Of a stretch of DNA of 64,000 nt, positions 63,447-64,000 are shown piece by piece (positions within the stretch are counted from its first letter, which is position 1; each line of letters opens with the position of its first letter). A model generated the notes under the pieces. The model saw only the letters and a program-made list of their open reading frames with translations. It had not been told where the DNA came from and searched no databases. Source of the stretch: Syngnathus acus (taxonomy: Eukaryota > Chordata > Actinopteri > Syngnathiformes > Syngnathidae); assembly GCF_901709675.1 (NCBI RefSeq), contig NC_051094.1:18328501-18392500 (forward strand), written 5' to 3'. The position numbers and the translations under genes are program-made.

Positions 63447-64000
63447 CAGGGGTGGGCAAACTTTTTGACTGGCGCGCCGAATTTGGTTCTAAGTTTAGAC
63501 CGGGGGGCCGAACCAGGATCAGATGGATGTAGTGTTTGTGTGAAGTAATAGAAATGACATGTAAAGGTCATTGCATAAAAGGTTTGTACTTTTAGTAGGT
63601 AGTAAAGCATGGATATTCAAAAAAAGCTTTTTGAAAACAAATGCATTTATTAACAGCAGTAAAAAAATATTTCACCAAAAGACCACTATCAGTGATTCTC
63701 ATTAAATGCGACACTGTTATTATGAATAATAGTTTCCATCACTTCAGCGCCTGCAGGTCAGATTTATGAAATATGTTTATGAGGCGAAATCACATCAAAC
63801 GGCAAACATTCTGACCAAATACATCGTCTTGAAGAATCAGTAAAATAATACATCTAAATAAAGTAAGAAAGAAATCAATAGTATTGTTGGTCTCCCTTTT
63901 TTGCAAGTGCATCATGGTCTGGAGTATAATTTGTTGTGGTAATTCTTAGGATAGAGCCGAGGTGTCGGTCCGTTAACCTAGATCTGTGACGGGCTTTGTT
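63447..64000 (-). mobile_element. hAT deletion derivative, 3' part, running off the window
   Basis: Begins CAGGGGTGGGCAAACTTTTT and matches the right part of 55799-59711 (minus its MITE insertions) in reverse, up to the transposase C-terminal segment at the window end (reverse complement of AACAAAGCCCGTCACAGATC). It supplies the empty site for the MITE at 56807. Confidence 0.88.

Noticed and set aside
1-64000. Bacterial or phage-type operons, tRNA, rRNA genes or CRISPR arrays
   Set aside because: No cloverleaf, rRNA or operon-like gene arrangement was recognised; only SINE-type pol III boxes occur.

Overview
This is a stretch of vertebrate, almost certainly teleost fish, nuclear DNA made up mostly of transposable elements. 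The reasons are the repeat families present: RTE/Rex3-type, Rex1/Babar-type and L2-clade LINEs, Tc1/mariner elements with DD34E transposase, hAT elements and MITEs with 8-bp target duplications, Ty3/gypsy chromovirus and Mag-like integrases, and a tRNA-type SINE. Spliced-exon structure and the absence of bacterial operon features agree. No complete host gene is visible. The best host candidate is a pair of terminal exons on the + strand (28832-28889 and 29741-29921) whose reading phase matches across the intron and which are followed by a 3' UTR. A pseudogenised zinc-finger exon lies at 11583-11797.

Layout. 1-5.7 kb: Rex1-like RT fragment, hAT end, antisense RTE copy and a Tc1 element. 5.7-19.7 kb: antisense Rex1-like LINE, an antisense L2 (7171-11031), hAT and mariner MITEs, an antisense RTE 5' half, and a second copy of the same L2 on the + strand (15862-19735). 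19.7-27 kb: one long antisense LINE (ORF1 plus EN/RT ORF2) interrupted by a retroposon and two TA-flanked MITEs. 27-31 kb: a Tc1-type MITE, then the candidate host exons. 31-34.2 kb: a MITE carrying a hAT fragment, then a Mag-like gypsy 3' end with its LTR. 34.2-39 kb: a nearly complete but frameshifted RTE and LINE debris. 39-43 kb: an antisense L2 split by a Rex1-like LINE.

43279-53045 is the clearest structure. A chromovirus (Ty3/gypsy, chromodomain) provirus with a 5-bp TTGTC duplication is split inside integrase by an antisense I/Jockey-group LINE (11-bp duplication). That LINE is itself split by a 4.7-kb L2 element whose ORF1 is an SGNH-esterase type protein. Removing each layer restores reading frame and integrase DX35E spacing exactly. 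53.5-59.7 kb: a short hAT with perfect duplication, then a second nest (hAT containing a SINE and a MITE that contains another MITE). 59.7-64 kb: L2, LINE, hAT and SINE fragments, and the end of a further hAT copy running off the window.

The coding regions therefore do not form a pathway. They are endonuclease/reverse transcriptase, integrase and transposase genes, nearly all disabled, and their junctions record the relative order of insertion. I found no clearly novel biological system. The most informative material is the two nested stacks, the esterase-ORF1 L2, the deletion-derivative elements, the conserved 381-bp cargo of one MITE family, and the unassigned exons. Element families were assigned from motifs and junctions read by eye; no database search was possible.
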